A stretch of 64,000 bases of DNA from Anoxybacillus tepidamans PS2 (GCF_000620165.1 NZ_JHVN01000011.1:1-64000); one strand, 5' to 3'; positions 17,912 through 28,091 are shown, counted from the first letter of the stretch. Notes: generated from the letters alone by a model not told the origin. Program-made: numbers and translations.

Positions 17912-18715
17912 TTAACGTACACCAAAAAATCTTTTAATTCTCGTAAACACGCTTTTTTGTTCTTCTTCAAGCGGCTGCAATGGCACAGACTCGCCAAGAA
18001 TTCTTCGCGCGATGTTGCGGTAAGCGATCGACGCTTTGCTCGTTGGATCAAGAACGATCGGCTCACCGTTGTTTGACGCTTTGATGACGTTTTCATCATC
18101 GGCGATAATTCCTATTAAATCGATTGATAAATGCATAACAATTTCATCAATATCGAGCATGTCGCCGCTTTTCACCATATGATTGCGGATGCGGTTAATG
18201 ACGAGGCGCGGCGGCTTTACATGTTCCTCTTTTTCTAGCAATCCAATAATTCGATCCGCATCGCGCACTGCCGACACTTCAGGCGTCGTTACAACAATGG
18301 CCTCGTCGGCCCCGGCGACTGCGTTTTTATACCCTTGCTCGATGCCTGCTGGGCAATCAATCAAAACATAATCATAATCCTGCTTTAACTCGTCTATAAG
18401 CTGCTTCATTTGTTCCGGCGCCACCGCCGTTTTATCGCTCGTTTGCGCCGCAGGCAACAAATACAGCTTATCGTCAAAACGCTTATCTTTTACGAGCGCT
18501 TTTTGCACCGTGCAACGTCCTTCCACGACATCGACTAAATCATAGATGATGCGGTTCTCAAGGCCCATGACAACATCGAGGTTGCGCAGCCCGATATCAG
18601 TATCGACAAGGCAAACACGCTTTCCTAACAGAGCAAGAGCCGTCCCCAAATTCGCTGTTGTAGTCGTTTTTCCAACGCCACCTTTTCCTGACGTAATGAC
18701 GATAGCTTCTCCCAC
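17912..18715 (-). CDS. minD: septum site-determining ATPase MinD
   Basis: 267 residues. MinD recruits MinC to the membrane to block FtsZ at the poles. It has the deviant Walker A GKGGVGKTTTTANLG (residue 10 on), the DTDIGLRNLD segment, and the C-terminal amphipathic membrane-targeting helix SVFTRIKRFFGVR. It starts three bases behind minC. Confidence 0.97.
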   Translation of the reverse strand: MGEAIVITSGKGGVGKTTTTANLGTALALLGKRVCLVDTDIGLRNLDVVMGLENRIIYDLVDVVEGRCTVQKALVKDKRFDDKLYLLPAAQTSDKTAVAPEQMKQLIDELKQDYDYVLIDCPAGIEQGYKNAVAGADEAIVVTTPEVSAVRDADRIIGLLEKEEHVKPPRLVINRIRNHMVKSGDMLDIDEIVMHLSIDLIGIIADDENVIKASNNGEPIVLDPTSKASIAYRNIARRILGESVPLQPLEEEQKSVFTRIKRFFGVR

Positions 18716-18717
18716 TG

Positions 18718-19410
18718 TTAAAATCTCCTTTCTAACCGTGTTAAATTCGGTCGAAGATGTGTAAGTAGCTGCAAGCGATCGACGACAATTTGATCATTGT
18801 CGTCGATATATGCACATTCCATTTCATTTCGTTCCTCAGCTTTATAATCTGGAGCGCGGTTCATCACATCGCTGATCCTTAGCTGCATCGGTTTCATAAT
18901 CGATGCTGCGATGACCGCTTCCTTATTACCGTAACATCCCGCATGCGCAACTCCCCGCAAAGCACCAAGAATAAAAATGTTTCCTCCCGCCACAACCGTT
19001 CCTCCGGGATTCACATCACCAATTAACAATAAATCGCCGTGCACATGCAATACCTGTCCAGACCGAACGATTTTTGCAACTGAAACGACCTCCGTTTTTT
19101 GCTTCCATTCGAGCGCCTCTTCTTTTGTCATGACATTGCTATCGATTGAGGCGACAACCAAGTTTTTTTTCGCCCGAATAAGCGTCCGCAATTGCTCCTC
19201 CTGGTCCTGCGTTAAATAGCGATTCCCTAGCTTTAAATGGACCGAAACAAGCGGCCCGTCAACGTTTTGATATTCATTGCCCGTTAGTTTTTCATCTAGT
19301 TCAGTTAACAAATCGTCGTAGGAACACGTATCATCGAGATGCAACGTCAATCCATCTTTCGTTCCCTTCATTGTGACATACGGTTGTTTCTGCTTATTCA
19401 CAACGTTCAC
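18718..19410 (-). CDS. minC: septum site-determining protein MinC
   Basis: 230 residues. The N-terminal domain contacts FtsZ; the C-terminal beta-helix domain dimerises and binds MinD ([18 protein letters not shown], followed by [12 protein letters not shown]). Length and motif are typical. In operon between mreD and minD. Confidence 0.96.
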   Translation of the reverse strand: MNVVNKQKQPYVTMKGTKDGLTLHLDDTCSYDDLLTELDEKLTGNEYQNVDGPLVSVHLKLGNRYLTQDQEEQLRTLIRAKKNLVVASIDSNVMTKEEALEWKQKTEVVSVAKIVRSGQVLHVHGDLLLIGDVNPGGTVVAGGNIFILGALRGVAHAGCYGNKEAVIAASIMKPMQLRISDVMNRAPDYKAEERNEMECAYIDDNDQIVVDRLQLLTHLRPNLTRLERRF

Positions 19411-19449
19411 CTCAACGAATAATTCTACAACACCCGCCTATTTTCCTTT

Positions 19450-19968
19450 TCATTCTTCCCGCTCGTAACGCTCAATTTTCAATAGCCGCTGCTTTAATGG
19501 GTACGAAAAAAGAAGAAGAAAAATCGCATTAATAAGCAATGTCGGCAAGAGGCGGTGCGGATAAAATTGGTCGAACGGCATATCGGTTTTTCCAATTAAC
19601 AGTTGAATTCCGTAAACATACAATTCAAGAACTACAATAGCCACCATACTAAGAAAACAAGTAACGGCCAAATGATTATGGAATAGTTTCATCGCTTTCG
19701 CCATGACATAGGCCATTAATGTAAATGAAAACATATAAACCCCAAGAACTTCCGTATATACGACATCATATAACATTCCTAAAATAAATCCGTAAATCAT
19801 CCCATGGGCTTGTGTTACATACACCGTCACAAAAATAACAAAAATAAACAAAAAGCGCGGGGCAAATAAATAATGCTGATACCAGTCATTTTTTGGCCAC
19901 AAATCGACAAGAAGGCTTTCACTGACAAAAAAAAGGATCGCTAGAAAAGGAAGAAACAGCTTTTTCAC
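19450..19968 (-). CDS. mreD: rod shape-determining protein MreD
   Basis: 172 residues, nearly all in five to six membrane segments, with an acidic/basic tail (LLKIERYEREE). It is part of the elongasome with MreB and MreC. It overlaps mreC by four bases. Confidence 0.93.
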   Translation of the reverse strand: MKKLFLPFLAILFFVSESLLVDLWPKNDWYQHYLFAPRFLFIFVIFVTVYVTQAHGMIYGFILGMLYDVVYTEVLGVYMFSFTLMAYVMAKAMKLFHNHLAVTCFLSMVAIVVLELYVYGIQLLIGKTDMPFDQFYPHRLLPTLLINAIFLLLFSYPLKQRLLKIERYEREE

Positions 19969-20828
19969 TTTGCTTCCTCCTCTTGCACCGCATCGATTTT
20001 CCGCTTAACGATAATGACTTCATCAACGTCATAAAAATTCGCTGCTGGCTTCACATATGCCATTTTCGTAAGGCCGTACTCATCTGGCACGACTTCCTCC
20101 ACTTCGCCAATCGGAAGCCCCTTTGGAAAAACTCCTCCAAGACCGGCTGTCATCACAAGCTGCTTTTTCTCGATTTTGGCGTCAAACGGAATGCGTTTTA
20201 GCAGCAGCGCTTTCCGCTTTTCATCATAGCCCTCAATCAATCCGAATACACTGCCGGCTTTGCCTTGGACGTACGCGGAAATCAGATTTTTTTGGTCAAC
20301 AGAGCTTAACAATTGAACAGTCGACGTAAACTGTGAGGCGTGCTGCACTTTTCCGATGAGCCCTGACGGGGTAATGACGGCCATATCCTTTTTCACGCCT
20401 TGCTGTTCGCCTTTATTGACGATCACCGTCTCCTGCCATCTCTCTGGATTTCGCCCAATGACGGTCGCTTCAATCGGGATAAAGTCGCGTAAACTTTCTT
20501 TTTTATCTAAAATTGCGCGGAGTTCTTCATTTTCTTTTTTAAGAGTCTGCACTTCCGCTTCGAGCATTACGTATTCTTCAAGCCGTTCTTTTAATAGCTT
20601 GTTTTCTTTGTATGTATTTTTGATGTCTTGAACATTCTCAAAGAAGCCCGCAACGAGCTGTGCGGGCTTATGGAACAGAAGCTGAACAAAACCGGTCGTA
20701 TCCTTAATAAACTGCTCAGACCAAGTCAGTTCTTTCCGATCTTTTAAGGAAAAACCAATCAATGCCACGAGAAAAATAATGCTGACAAGCAATAAAATGA
20801 GACGTTTATTCAAAAAGAATTGTGGCAT
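19965..20828 (-). CDS. mreC: rod shape-determining protein MreC
   Basis: 287 residues: an N-terminal membrane anchor (LILLLVSIIFLVALIG), a coiled coil (KLLKERLEEYVMLEAEVQTL, about 75-110) and an outer beta-domain (VNKGEQQGVKKDMAV, SGLIGKV). It links MreB filaments to wall synthases outside the membrane. Confidence 0.95.
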   Translation of the reverse strand: MPQFFLNKRLILLLVSIIFLVALIGFSLKDRKELTWSEQFIKDTTGFVQLLFHKPAQLVAGFFENVQDIKNTYKENKLLKERLEEYVMLEAEVQTLKKENEELRAILDKKESLRDFIPIEATVIGRNPERWQETVIVNKGEQQGVKKDMAVITPSGLIGKVQHASQFTSTVQLLSSVDQKNLISAYVQGKAGSVFGLIEGYDEKRKALLLKRIPFDAKIEKKQLVMTAGLGGVFPKGLPIGEVEEVVPDEYGLTKMAYVKPAANFYDVDEVIIVKRKIDAVQEEEAK

Positions 20829-20846
20829 GATTTACACCTCTTACAA

Positions 20847-21875
20847 TTAGCGATGATCTTTTGATTTTGATTTGCCTTTAAACAAATGAATATGGTCTAA
20901 CGCTTTGCCTGTGCCAATTGCTACGCAGTCAAGCGGATTTTCCGCAACGATGACTGGCATTTCCGTCTCTTTGCTGATTACTTTATCCAAATTGCGAAGC
21001 AAAGCGCCTCCACCTGTGAGCACGATGCCGCGGTCCATAATATCGGCCGCTAGCTCTGGCGGCGTTTTTTCAAGCGTATTTTTTACGGAATCAACAATCG
21101 CATAAACCGTATCACGCAGCGCTTCAGCAATTTCCTCAGCGCTAATTTCAATCGTTTTTGGCAATCCCGTCAACAGATCGCGACCGCGAATTTCCATCGT
21201 GCCGATTCCTTCAGGAGTTCCAGCAGAACCGATTTCCACCTTAATCGCTTCCGCCGTACGCTCTCCGATCATCAAATTATACGTTTTGCGGATGTATTGA
21301 ATAATCGACTCGTCCATTTCATCGCCAGCGATGCGAATCGATTGGCTCGTTACAATACCTCCAAGTGAAATGACCGCCACTTCCGTCGTGCCGCCACCAA
21401 TATCAACGACCATGCTTCCTGTTGGCTCCCATACCGGCAAATTCGCACCGATGGCCGCCGCAAACGGCTCTTCAATCGTATACGCATCGCGAGCACCGGC
21501 TTGACGAGTCGCGTCGATGACCGCCCGTTCCTCCACCGCGGTAATACCGTACGGCACGCACACCATCACATACGGTTTTCCGGCAAAAAGCCCTTTATTT
21601 TTTGTTGCTTGGTTAATGTAATACTTCATCATAATCGCAGTTGTTTCGTAGTCGGCGATAACCCCATCTTTCATCGGACGTAAAGCAACGACGTTTCCAG
21701 GCGTACGCCCGATCATATTTTTCGCCTCGTTTCCAACTGCCACAATTTGTTTCGTATCTTTTTGCAACGCAACAACCGACGGTTCTCTAACAACTATTCC
21801 TTTTCCTTTTACATACACAAGGGTATTAGCTGTACCTAAGTCAATCCCAAGATCTCGTGTTCCCAATCCAAACAT
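20847..21875 (-). CDS. mreB: rod shape-determining actin homologue MreB
   Basis: 342 residues. Actin-fold ATPase forming membrane-associated filaments that guide lateral wall synthesis. Nucleotide-binding loops are [11 protein letters not shown] (residue 11 on), [11 protein letters not shown] and TGGGALL. The start at [10 protein letters not shown] follows AAAGGAAG. First gene of mreBCD-minCD. Confidence 0.97.
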   Translation of the reverse strand: MFGLGTRDLGIDLGTANTLVYVKGKGIVVREPSVVALQKDTKQIVAVGNEAKNMIGRTPGNVVALRPMKDGVIADYETTAIMMKYYINQATKNKGLFAGKPYVMVCVPYGITAVEERAVIDATRQAGARDAYTIEEPFAAAIGANLPVWEPTGSMVVDIGGGTTEVAVISLGGIVTSQSIRIAGDEMDESIIQYIRKTYNLMIGERTAEAIKVEIGSAGTPEGIGTMEIRGRDLLTGLPKTIEISAEEIAEALRDTVYAIVDSVKNTLEKTPPELAADIMDRGIVLTGGGALLRNLDKVISKETEMPVIVAENPLDCVAIGTGKALDHIHLFKGKSKSKDHR

Positions 21876-22027
21876 AGCTTGTATCTTCCTTTCTGAAACA
21901 AAATGCTGATTTTATAGTTATTCGTCCATTATGTTTGCACTCATCATTTACATATATGTTTTGTAAGCAACGCGAGGAAAAACTCATAACTGTTATTATA
22001 GCGTATTCGACAAAAAAAGAGAACTAT

Positions 22028-22708
22028 TTACACATATCCTTTTTCTTTCAGACTAATGAATTTTTGGTCACCAATAATTAAATGATCCAAAAGCTCAATG
22101 CCAATAATGCGTCCACATTCAGCGAGGCGCTTCGTTACTTCAATGTCTTCACGGCTTGGAGTAGGGTCTCCAGAAGGATGATTATGGGCGCAAATAACGG
22201 AGGCAGCGGAACGTTTAATCGCTTCTTTAAACACTTCACGCGGATGAACAATAGAGGCGTTTAGACTTCCAATAAAAACCGTTTTTCGATGAATCACTTG
22301 ATTTTTCGTATTTAAGTAAATCGCCACAAAGTGTTCCTGCGATAAAAAGCGCATATCATCCATAACGTATCTTGCCCCATCTTCCGGCGAACGAATCACA
22401 TATCGCTCATCATAGCTGAGGCGGCTTATACGGCGGCCCAGTTCGATCGCTGCTAAAACTTGAATCGCTTTTGCCGCACCGATGCCTTTAATGCTTGTAA
22501 TTTCCTGAACGGTTGCATCTTTCAACAGGCGCAGTCCTTCAAAATAATGGAGAAGCCGCTGAGCCAGTTCAAGCACCGATTCATTTTTTGTTCCGGTACG
22601 TAATAAAATCGCCAATAATTCTTGATTCGACAAACTTTCCGGTCCATCGGAAAGAAGACGCTCGCGCGGGCGGGCGTCTTTCGGAACATCGCGAATCATA
22701 AGCGACAT
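22028..22708 (-). CDS. radC: RadC-family JAB-domain protein
   Basis: 226 residues. The N-terminal helix-hairpin-helix (ITSIKGIGAAKAIQV) is followed by a JAB1/MPN metalloprotease-like domain with the zinc motif HNHPSGDPTPSREDIE. The name radC is historical; a repair role is not established. It lies between maf and mreB as in B. subtilis. Confidence 0.94.
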   Translation of the reverse strand: MSLMIRDVPKDARPRERLLSDGPESLSNQELLAILLRTGTKNESVLELAQRLLHYFEGLRLLKDATVQEITSIKGIGAAKAIQVLAAIELGRRISRLSYDERYVIRSPEDGARYVMDDMRFLSQEHFVAIYLNTKNQVIHRKTVFIGSLNASIVHPREVFKEAIKRSAASVICAHNHPSGDPTPSREDIEVTKRLAECGRIIGIELLDHLIIGDQKFISLKEKGYV

Positions 22709-22735
22709 CGCTTTCTAGTCAACCTCCCTTTCGTT

Positions 22736-23296
22736 CTATTGCCAGCCAAGTTTTTTCAACTCGCGAATCGTGCGGGAGAGCGGAAGGCCTACAACGGAAA
22801 AGTAATCACCTTCAATCCGCTTGACAAATAGTGCCCCTTTTCCTTGAATGCCATATGCTCCCGCTTTGTCCATCGGCTCGCCCGTTTCGATATATTCATA
22901 AATATCGGTCTCTGTAAGATCCCAAAATGTCACCTCGGTCCGCTCAGCAAAGACGGCTTCCTTTTCTGGCGACACAATCGCCACCCCTGTATACACTTGA
23001 TGCGTCTTTCCTGACAACATGCGCAGCATATCAGCTGCTTCCTCTTTTGTCTTTGGCTTCCCTAGCACGCTTCCGTTGTACACAACGACCGTGTCGGCAC
23101 CGATAATATACGCATCGGAATGGGCTGCTTGAACCGCTTTCGCCTTTTGATAAGCAAGCGATTGAACGATTTGCTCTGGTGTTTCGTTTTGTTGAATTTG
23201 TTCGTCAATATCGCTAACGAGGACATCGAAATGAAGGTTTGCCATTTCCAGCAGTTGCTTGCGGCGAGGGGAACTAGAGGCGAGTATAAGCTTCAT
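22736..23296 (-). CDS. maf: Maf-family nucleotide pyrophosphatase
   Basis: 186 residues. Maf proteins hydrolyse non-canonical or excess nucleoside triphosphates and influence septation. The family motif [12 protein letters not shown] is at residue 6 and GADTVV at about 68. It precedes radC with a 27-base gap. Confidence 0.94.
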   Translation of the reverse strand: MKLILASSSPRRKQLLEMANLHFDVLVSDIDEQIQQNETPEQIVQSLAYQKAKAVQAAHSDAYIIGADTVVVYNGSVLGKPKTKEEAADMLRMLSGKTHQVYTGVAIVSPEKEAVFAERTEVTFWDLTETDIYEYIETGEPMDKAGAYGIQGKGALFVKRIEGDYFSVVGLPLSRTIRELKKLGWQ

Positions 23297-23400
23297 TACA
23301 TATCACACCCTTTTCGCATTTGTTTCAAATTGGAAGATACAATTGTATCGTATCAAATTTCATGATTCGACACAATTTTTTATAACGAGAATCGCTTTTG

Positions 23401-23416
23401 AAAAATTGCAATTTTT
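23401..23416. repeat. 16-base perfect palindrome AAAAATTGCAATTTTT
   Basis: It lies in the maf-spoIIB spacer, 12 bases before a motif shared with the Rhs tip (23428-23462). It could be a protein-binding site or part of a mobile-element end. Confidence 0.4.
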
Positions 23417-23427
23417 AACATACCTAT

Positions 23428-23462
23428 CGAGAAGTCTCCCATCTCTCAACAGAGTGTAGGTG
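23428..23462 (+). mobile_element. possible IS200/IS605-type end remnant
   Basis: CGAGAAGTCTCCCA, 13 variable bases, then TGTAGGTG. The same two words at the same 13-base spacing occur on the minus strand at 1580-1614, where the spacer completes a 9-base hairpin (CTCCCACCT/AGGTGGGAG). Subterminal hairpins of this type are typical of IS200/IS605 elements. No transposase remains. The identification is an inference. Confidence 0.4.
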
Positions 23463-23478
23463 TAATAGAGAAAAGCCA

Positions 23479-23507
23479 CAAAAAAAGAAGCGACTCGGTT
23501 CGCTTCT
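23479..23507 (-). terminator. spoIIB terminator
   Basis: AGAAGCGA/TCGCTTCT stem with a run of seven T on the minus strand; the stem begins inside the spoIIB stop codon. Confidence 0.85.
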
Positions 23508-24397
23508 TATTTGGCAGCTTTTAATGCATTAAGCAGTTCTTGCTGCGCCTTCCATAATAACGATTCATCTTTTTGCTCCCGATAAGCCATTAACGATAAA
23601 TAAGAGTTTTTCATATACTTTGCGGCTTGGTCTTGTGAAGCCGATTCTTCTTGAAACTGTTTATATTCTTTTTGCAAAGACGTCCAATCTTCGTTTGTCA
23701 CTTTGCTTTCTCCTAGCAACATGGCGGAGAGATCTGCCATCTTTTGATACAATGACCGCTGCAATGAATTTTTGATTTGAGTAATAGATATTGATTTTAT
23801 ATAGGTCGTTTTCCCTTTCTGTTTATACAGGTCATTAAGCGGTCCAAGCAATTGTTTATCTCTTCCTACTGCAATAAGTACTGCTGTTGGATTTTGTCCG
23901 ACAGCCACGGCAGGAATTCCCGATGCTTGCAGTTGTTTAGTATATTCTTGTGCTGCTTTTTCGTCACTAAAAACCCCCGCCTGAATGACACTGATCGAAA
24001 ATGTTTGTGATGATGGCTTGACCGAAGCGACGCCCGTTGTTGTCGCCTCCTGTTTCGGCTGCTCGCTTATAAAAGAAGAATTGTTGCTTAGTGAAGCCGG
24101 CTCTTTCGCTTTTGGAATGACGTGCAATACAACAAAACCGAAGCTTGTCCCAACCAACACCGCAAGCAAGATTGACAGAACCGCCGATTTAATCCGAGCA
24201 TTCACTGCTCGAACAAACGGCGAGCGCTTTTTTTTACTTTTTACTTGTTTTAGAGAAACAGGAGAATAGGTTTCTACTTCTTCTTCCTGTGCCGCGCTCA
24301 CCTCTGTTTGGCTGATCTCGATCGTCGGCGTTTCCATCATAAATGGCCGCTCTTGTCCGTTCACTTTTATGACAATCCCTTTTTCTTGCTTGTCCAT
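23507..24397 (-). CDS. spoIIB: sporulation protein SpoIIB (SPOR domain)
   Basis: 296 residues from MDKQEKGIVIKVNGQE, after GGATGGTGA; a longer frame upstream runs over the pil terminator and is not used. It has an acidic/basic cytoplasmic part, one membrane segment (SAVLSILLAVLVGTSFGFVV, about residue 95) and a SPOR domain (FSISVIQAGVFSDEKAAQEY, about 140-210) that binds denuded peptidoglycan at the septum. In B. subtilis SpoIIB localises the engulfment machinery. Gene order maf-spoIIB is conserved. Confidence 0.88.
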   Translation of the reverse strand: MDKQEKGIVIKVNGQERPFMMETPTIEISQTEVSAAQEEEVETYSPVSLKQVKSKKKRSPFVRAVNARIKSAVLSILLAVLVGTSFGFVVLHVIPKAKEPASLSNNSSFISEQPKQEATTTGVASVKPSSQTFSISVIQAGVFSDEKAAQEYTKQLQASGIPAVAVGQNPTAVLIAVGRDKQLLGPLNDLYKQKGKTTYIKSISITQIKNSLQRSLYQKMADLSAMLLGESKVTNEDWTSLQKEYKQFQEESASQDQAAKYMKNSYLSLMAYREQKDESLLWKAQQELLNALKAAK

Positions 24398-24451
24398 TAT
24401 TTCACCATCCCCGTTTCTTCCATTCTTTGCCCATCTTACCATACTAGCGAC

Positions 24452-24484
24452 AAAAAAGAACAAGACATTTGTCGTCTTGTTCTC
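24452..24484 (-). terminator. pil operon terminator
   Basis: GAACAAGAC/GTCTTGTTC stem followed on the minus strand by TTTTTTGT, about 20 bases past the stop of the last pil gene. Confidence 0.85.
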
Positions 24485-24507
24485 GAAGGTTTTCGTCAAA
24501 TATCGCG

Positions 24508-24972
24508 CTATTTTATATTTGTAATCAATGTAACCGACAGCTTGTCGACGGGGATTTCCTTTTGTGTTTCGCTGTATGAACAAAGCTGTTTTGTTTCTCC
24601 TTTTAGACAAATAAAGTAATCAAGCTGACCATTACTGTCTTTTTTGATAAGCACGTACGATGAATTGCCGTCTTCCGGCAAGCGGTTTCCTGTGAACGGG
24701 TCTTCGATCGGTTCAAGCCCCCCGTCCTCGACAAGCTGTTTATATGTTAATAGTTCCGAAGAACGGTGCGCCAAAAATTCGACTTTTTCCGCCCCCCCAT
24801 GAATACGGGCCGCCTCATACAAAGCATACGCATCAGAAACAAACGCTTGCGATCTCGCTTTCTCAATTAAATGAAGCACCGCGACCACCGCAATCGAAGC
24901 AACAATTCCTAAAATCACTATAACGGCGAGCAGCTCAATCAATGTCATCCCTCGATTTGTGCGCAGCAACAT
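24508..24972 (-). CDS. minor type IV prepilin
   Basis: 154 residues. The type III signal has RTNRG before MTLIELLAVIVILGI, so PilD would cut after Gly8 and leave an N-methylated Met with Glu5. The hydrophobic helix is followed by a small globular domain with DPFTGNRLPEDG and two Cys residues (FICLKGETKQLC) that could form the pilin D-loop disulfide. It is last in the operon; a minor or alternative pilin is most likely. Confidence 0.88.
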   Translation of the reverse strand: MLLRTNRGMTLIELLAVIVILGIVASIAVVAVLHLIEKARSQAFVSDAYALYEAARIHGGAEKVEFLAHRSSELLTYKQLVEDGGLEPIEDPFTGNRLPEDGNSSYVLIKKDSNGQLDYFICLKGETKQLCSYSETQKEIPVDKLSVTLITNIK

Positions 24973-24992
24973 AACGCTCTTCCCCTCTCTGC

Positions 24993-25769
24993 CTATGGCC
25001 CGTTGTCCGATGCGTCCGGAACTAACTCGGTGAGAGGGTTGCGTTTTTCGCTTGGAGGAGGCGCATCAAAAGGCGGCATTTTTTTCTCTAAATCAGCAAG
25101 CCCTGGGTGATAAAAGGCGCTCACCGTCAACGAGTACGTCAATGGCTTAACAGCTGTCTCCGTCGATGTCATTTCTGGATTGCCTGTAAAGGATAGTGCT
25201 TCAACAGAAACGATGCGGTCCAGTCCTTCGAGCGTTTGCAAAAATCTCTCTAAATGATAGTACGATGGCGACTGAACTGTCAGCTGAACGGTTACCTTTT
25301 TTAATCCGTTTGGCAAAGCGAGCGCAGCATTGTTTTGCTGCGATGAAGACGGCTGTGCCGCCGCATTTCCAGCGTTCGACGGCGCCGCCTTTTGTCCGTT
25401 CGCTTGCGGGGTTGACTGTTGCGACGTTTGGATGTCCGCATCTTCGTTAAACGACATGCTTGAAATAAAGCTCCCCGAAACAACTTCCGCTTTTTCTAAA
25501 TCAAGAATGAGCTGCTCAACAAACGGCTTAACCGGAACCTTCTTTTCTAGTTCCACGACGCTGTCGATCAAATCCCCTTGTCCTTTTGCCGTCTGCTGCC
25601 GCAAAGCAGCGAGCAGTTTCTGTTCGTTGGCAACAGTGGTGCTCAATCCGTCGACGCGATCATAAAGCGGTTTGAGAGTATAAAAATACAGCCCTGTAAA
25701 AAATGCGCCAACGATAACGAGCGAAAGCAGCACTAGCAACACTTCGCGCTTTGAAAACCGGACGGTCAT
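24993..25769 (-). CDS. pilO: PilO-like pilus inner-membrane platform protein
   Basis: 258 residues: one N-terminal membrane helix (VLLVLLSLVIVGAFFTGLYF), a coiled coil (about 35-95), an Ala/Gln/Ser/Asn-rich linker (about 108-148) and a ferredoxin-like domain (KKVTVQLTVQSPSYYHLERF). PilO pairs with PilN to connect PilM to the assembly platform. It overlaps pilN by four bases. The long low-complexity linker is unusual for PilO. Confidence 0.85.
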   Translation of the reverse strand: MTVRFSKREVLLVLLSLVIVGAFFTGLYFYTLKPLYDRVDGLSTTVANEQKLLAALRQQTAKGQGDLIDSVVELEKKVPVKPFVEQLILDLEKAEVVSGSFISSMSFNEDADIQTSQQSTPQANGQKAAPSNAGNAAAQPSSSQQNNAALALPNGLKKVTVQLTVQSPSYYHLERFLQTLEGLDRIVSVEALSFTGNPEMTSTETAVKPLTYSLTVSAFYHPGLADLEKKMPPFDAPPPSEKRNPLTELVPDASDNGP

Positions 25770-26368
25770 GGTTGTTTCTCCTTTTCTTCTTTTAAGGCAG
25801 CTTTGTTCACATGCAGTTCATACTGTGCTAAATAGCGCGGCAATATATGACGATCCTCCTCGTTCGTTGCAGTCGATTCGCCGCTTTTCTGTTCTAAAGC
25901 CGATACACTTTTTAATTGTACATCTGAAACAAAGGTAGCTTCCGATAATTGCTTTAAATAATAGGCGGCTTCCTCGTCCGTATCAAACTGTACCGCCACA
26001 TTGACGACACCGTCTTCCGCATACGAAAAATTCATCATAAATCCGCGTTCTGGGAGCAGCTTGGCCATATTGCGAAGCAAAAGCACCGTTTTCAGCGGAT
26101 ATTGCTTCGCCCATTCCACCGCTTTTTGTAGTTCCTCGACTTCCTGTGTCGATTGAGCGTTTTCAAGTTTTTGCTGCTCGACTGCTTCGAGCGCCTGCGT
26201 CTGTTTTAACTGCTGCGACAGTATTTGAATTTGGGTTTCTGTTTTTTGCATTGACATATAAAATACGACTCCCAAGGCAATGGCCACAGTAAGCACAATG
26301 GTGATACCAACGAGAAGCACAACATTTTTCGGTTCTTTTTTCGGCAGTAAGTTAATGTCAATGAGCAT
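25766..26368 (-). CDS. pilN: PilN-like pilus assembly protein
   Basis: 200 residues. The short cytoplasmic start MLIDINLLPKKEPKN is the conserved PilN segment that docks into PilM; then one membrane helix, a Gln-rich coiled coil (about 45-85) and an outer alpha/beta domain. It overlaps pilM by 11 bases. Confidence 0.9.
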   Translation of the reverse strand: MLIDINLLPKKEPKNVVLLVGITIVLTVAIALGVVFYMSMQKTETQIQILSQQLKQTQALEAVEQQKLENAQSTQEVEELQKAVEWAKQYPLKTVLLLRNMAKLLPERGFMMNFSYAEDGVVNVAVQFDTDEEAAYYLKQLSEATFVSDVQLKSVSALEQKSGESTATNEEDRHILPRYLAQYELHVNKAALKEEKEKQP

Positions 26369-27314
26369 CGTTCGTTCCCTCTTTTAATCCAAGTCCCCAT
26401 GCCAAATGATAACGCGGCTCGACCGCTGCCGCAAACGATGCGGACAATCGCTCGACAGGAACGTCAAACCGCTCCTGCATCGCTTCATGAATGCGCGATA
26501 AGTAGCGATGGTCGCCAGTCAACAATAGACGAGTAATTTGCTCATTGCCTTGATGGATCGAAAAGCGGTAAAAATTCATAATTCGTTCAATTTCCTTATA
26601 TACATCTTCAAATGGCCGGAGCGTTTCTTCCATATCGCTCGTCTCCATTGTTTCATCCAATGACGCAAACAATAGCTGCCGCATAAACACAGGGGCATTG
26701 TTGTAAAACACGCTAGCGTTGATAGCGGATTCGTCCAATTGCACGATCAGCAAATGATCTCCTCTTCGAATTTGATCGGCCGCGTAAAACAAACGATACA
26801 CGCACAAAGGCGACAAATCGGCGGCGACGGGCCGGAGCATCGCTTCTTCCAAAAGCTGCGCGTAGCTTCGCACCATTTGTTCAGGAGCGGCGAACAATAA
26901 AATCGTCAGCTTCTCTTTCGTTCGCTCCAATACGGTATAGTCGAAAACTGGATCTTCAAACGGCAAGTGAATCGTCGTCCCCAATTCCATAAATAAATAA
27001 CCGCGAATTTCATCCTCTTGCAAGTCGTTCGGAAGCGGAATTCGCCTAATAACAACAACCGGATCTGGCACAATAAAGCGGACGCGCCGTTTTTTCAGCT
27101 TCCATTCGTCGACGCATTCCTCTAAAATCAGCCCAAGCGTTTCACGATCATGGATTTTGCCATCGTGAATCAATCCTCTAGGAAGGTCCCGTTCTCCCCA
27201 TTTTTGAACGGAAAACGGATCATGAGGCTTGACTTCAACATATCGAATCACATGATCTTTGATGACAATATTCGCTATTTTATGCCGCGGTTTGAAAAGG
27301 CTGAACATGTTCAT
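26358..27314 (-). CDS. pilM: PilM-like actin-fold pilus protein
   Basis: 318 residues. An actin-like cytoplasmic protein that binds the PilN N-terminus and links the platform to the motor ATPases. It begins MNMFSLFKPRHKIANIVIKD and contains EERTKEKL-type and LLIVQLDESAINASVF segments of the PilM fold. Within the pil operon, 16 bases behind pilD. Confidence 0.88.
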   Translation of the reverse strand: MNMFSLFKPRHKIANIVIKDHVIRYVEVKPHDPFSVQKWGERDLPRGLIHDGKIHDRETLGLILEECVDEWKLKKRRVRFIVPDPVVVIRRIPLPNDLQEDEIRGYLFMELGTTIHLPFEDPVFDYTVLERTKEKLTILLFAAPEQMVRSYAQLLEEAMLRPVAADLSPLCVYRLFYAADQIRRGDHLLIVQLDESAINASVFYNNAPVFMRQLLFASLDETMETSDMEETLRPFEDVYKEIERIMNFYRFSIHQGNEQITRLLLTGDHRYLSRIHEAMQERFDVPVERLSASFAAAVEPRYHLAWGLGLKEGTNDAH

Positions 27315-27330
27315 GTAAGTCCCCCGTCAT

Positions 27331-28089
27331 TTAAAAGAAGATCAATTGTTGATACCACTCAATGATAGCGTGTCCAAAATAATAAACGGTCAACGTGCCG
27401 AATACGATGTGCGGCCCAAATGGCATCGGTTCGCCGCGGCGGATTTTTCCAAGCGCCATGCCGATGACCCCAAACACGGTGCCGTAAAACGTTGAAACAA
27501 AGAGCGCAAGCAGCGTATATTTCCATCCGAGCACAAGCCCCAAGACACCGAACAATTTAACGTCGCCGCCCCCCATGCCGCCTTTGCTTGCGACGGCAAT
27601 CAACAGCAAAACCGAAAAGCCGACCGCCGCGCCAACAAGCGAATCCCACCACGGGGAAAGCGGAACAAACAAGCGCTCGATTATAAAAAGAACGGCGAAA
27701 AACAGCAACACTGGATCTGGAATGATCATATAGCGAACATCGGAAACGAAAATAATCATCAACAGCGACACAAGCGTCCAACTGACGATCAATTCTTTTG
27801 ACCATCCCACCCAAAGCGGCGAAATCGTAAAAAGAATCGCAGTTAAAAGTTCGATGAACGGATAAAGCGGCGAAATGCGCACACCGCAACCGCGGCACGC
27901 ACCCCCTTGAACGATATAGGAAACGACAGGAATTAATTCCCACGCTGTCAGCGTTCGCTGACAGCGCGGACAATGTGAACGTGGCTTGATAATCGACTCC
28001 CCCTTAGGCACCCGCAATCCAACGACATTGAAAAAGGAGCCGAGGAGGAGAGAGTATACGGCAATAATGACATACATAATATCACTCAT
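27331..28089 (-). CDS. pilD: prepilin peptidase PilD/ComC
   Basis: 252 residues, polytopic. The N-terminal methylase domain has the paired zinc Cys motifs CPRCQ and CRGCG; catalytic Asp residues lie in SDVRYMIIPDP and GGGDVKLFGVLG. It cleaves and N-methylates prepilins. It occupies the place of comC downstream of spoIIB in B. subtilis, so it probably also processes ComG pseudopilins for DNA uptake. Confidence 0.95.
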   Translation of the reverse strand: MSDIMYVIIAVYSLLLGSFFNVVGLRVPKGESIIKPRSHCPRCQRTLTAWELIPVVSYIVQGGACRGCGVRISPLYPFIELLTAILFTISPLWVGWSKELIVSWTLVSLLMIIFVSDVRYMIIPDPVLLFFAVLFIIERLFVPLSPWWDSLVGAAVGFSVLLLIAVASKGGMGGGDVKLFGVLGLVLGWKYTLLALFVSTFYGTVFGVIGMALGKIRRGEPMPFGPHIVFGTLTVYYFGHAIIEWYQQLIFF

Positions 28090-28091
28090 TG

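Noticed and set aside
24398-24610. 71-residue N-terminal extension of SpoIIB
   Set aside because: It would run through the pil terminator and be absent from SpoIIB family proteins; a ribosome binding site lies before MDKQEKG.
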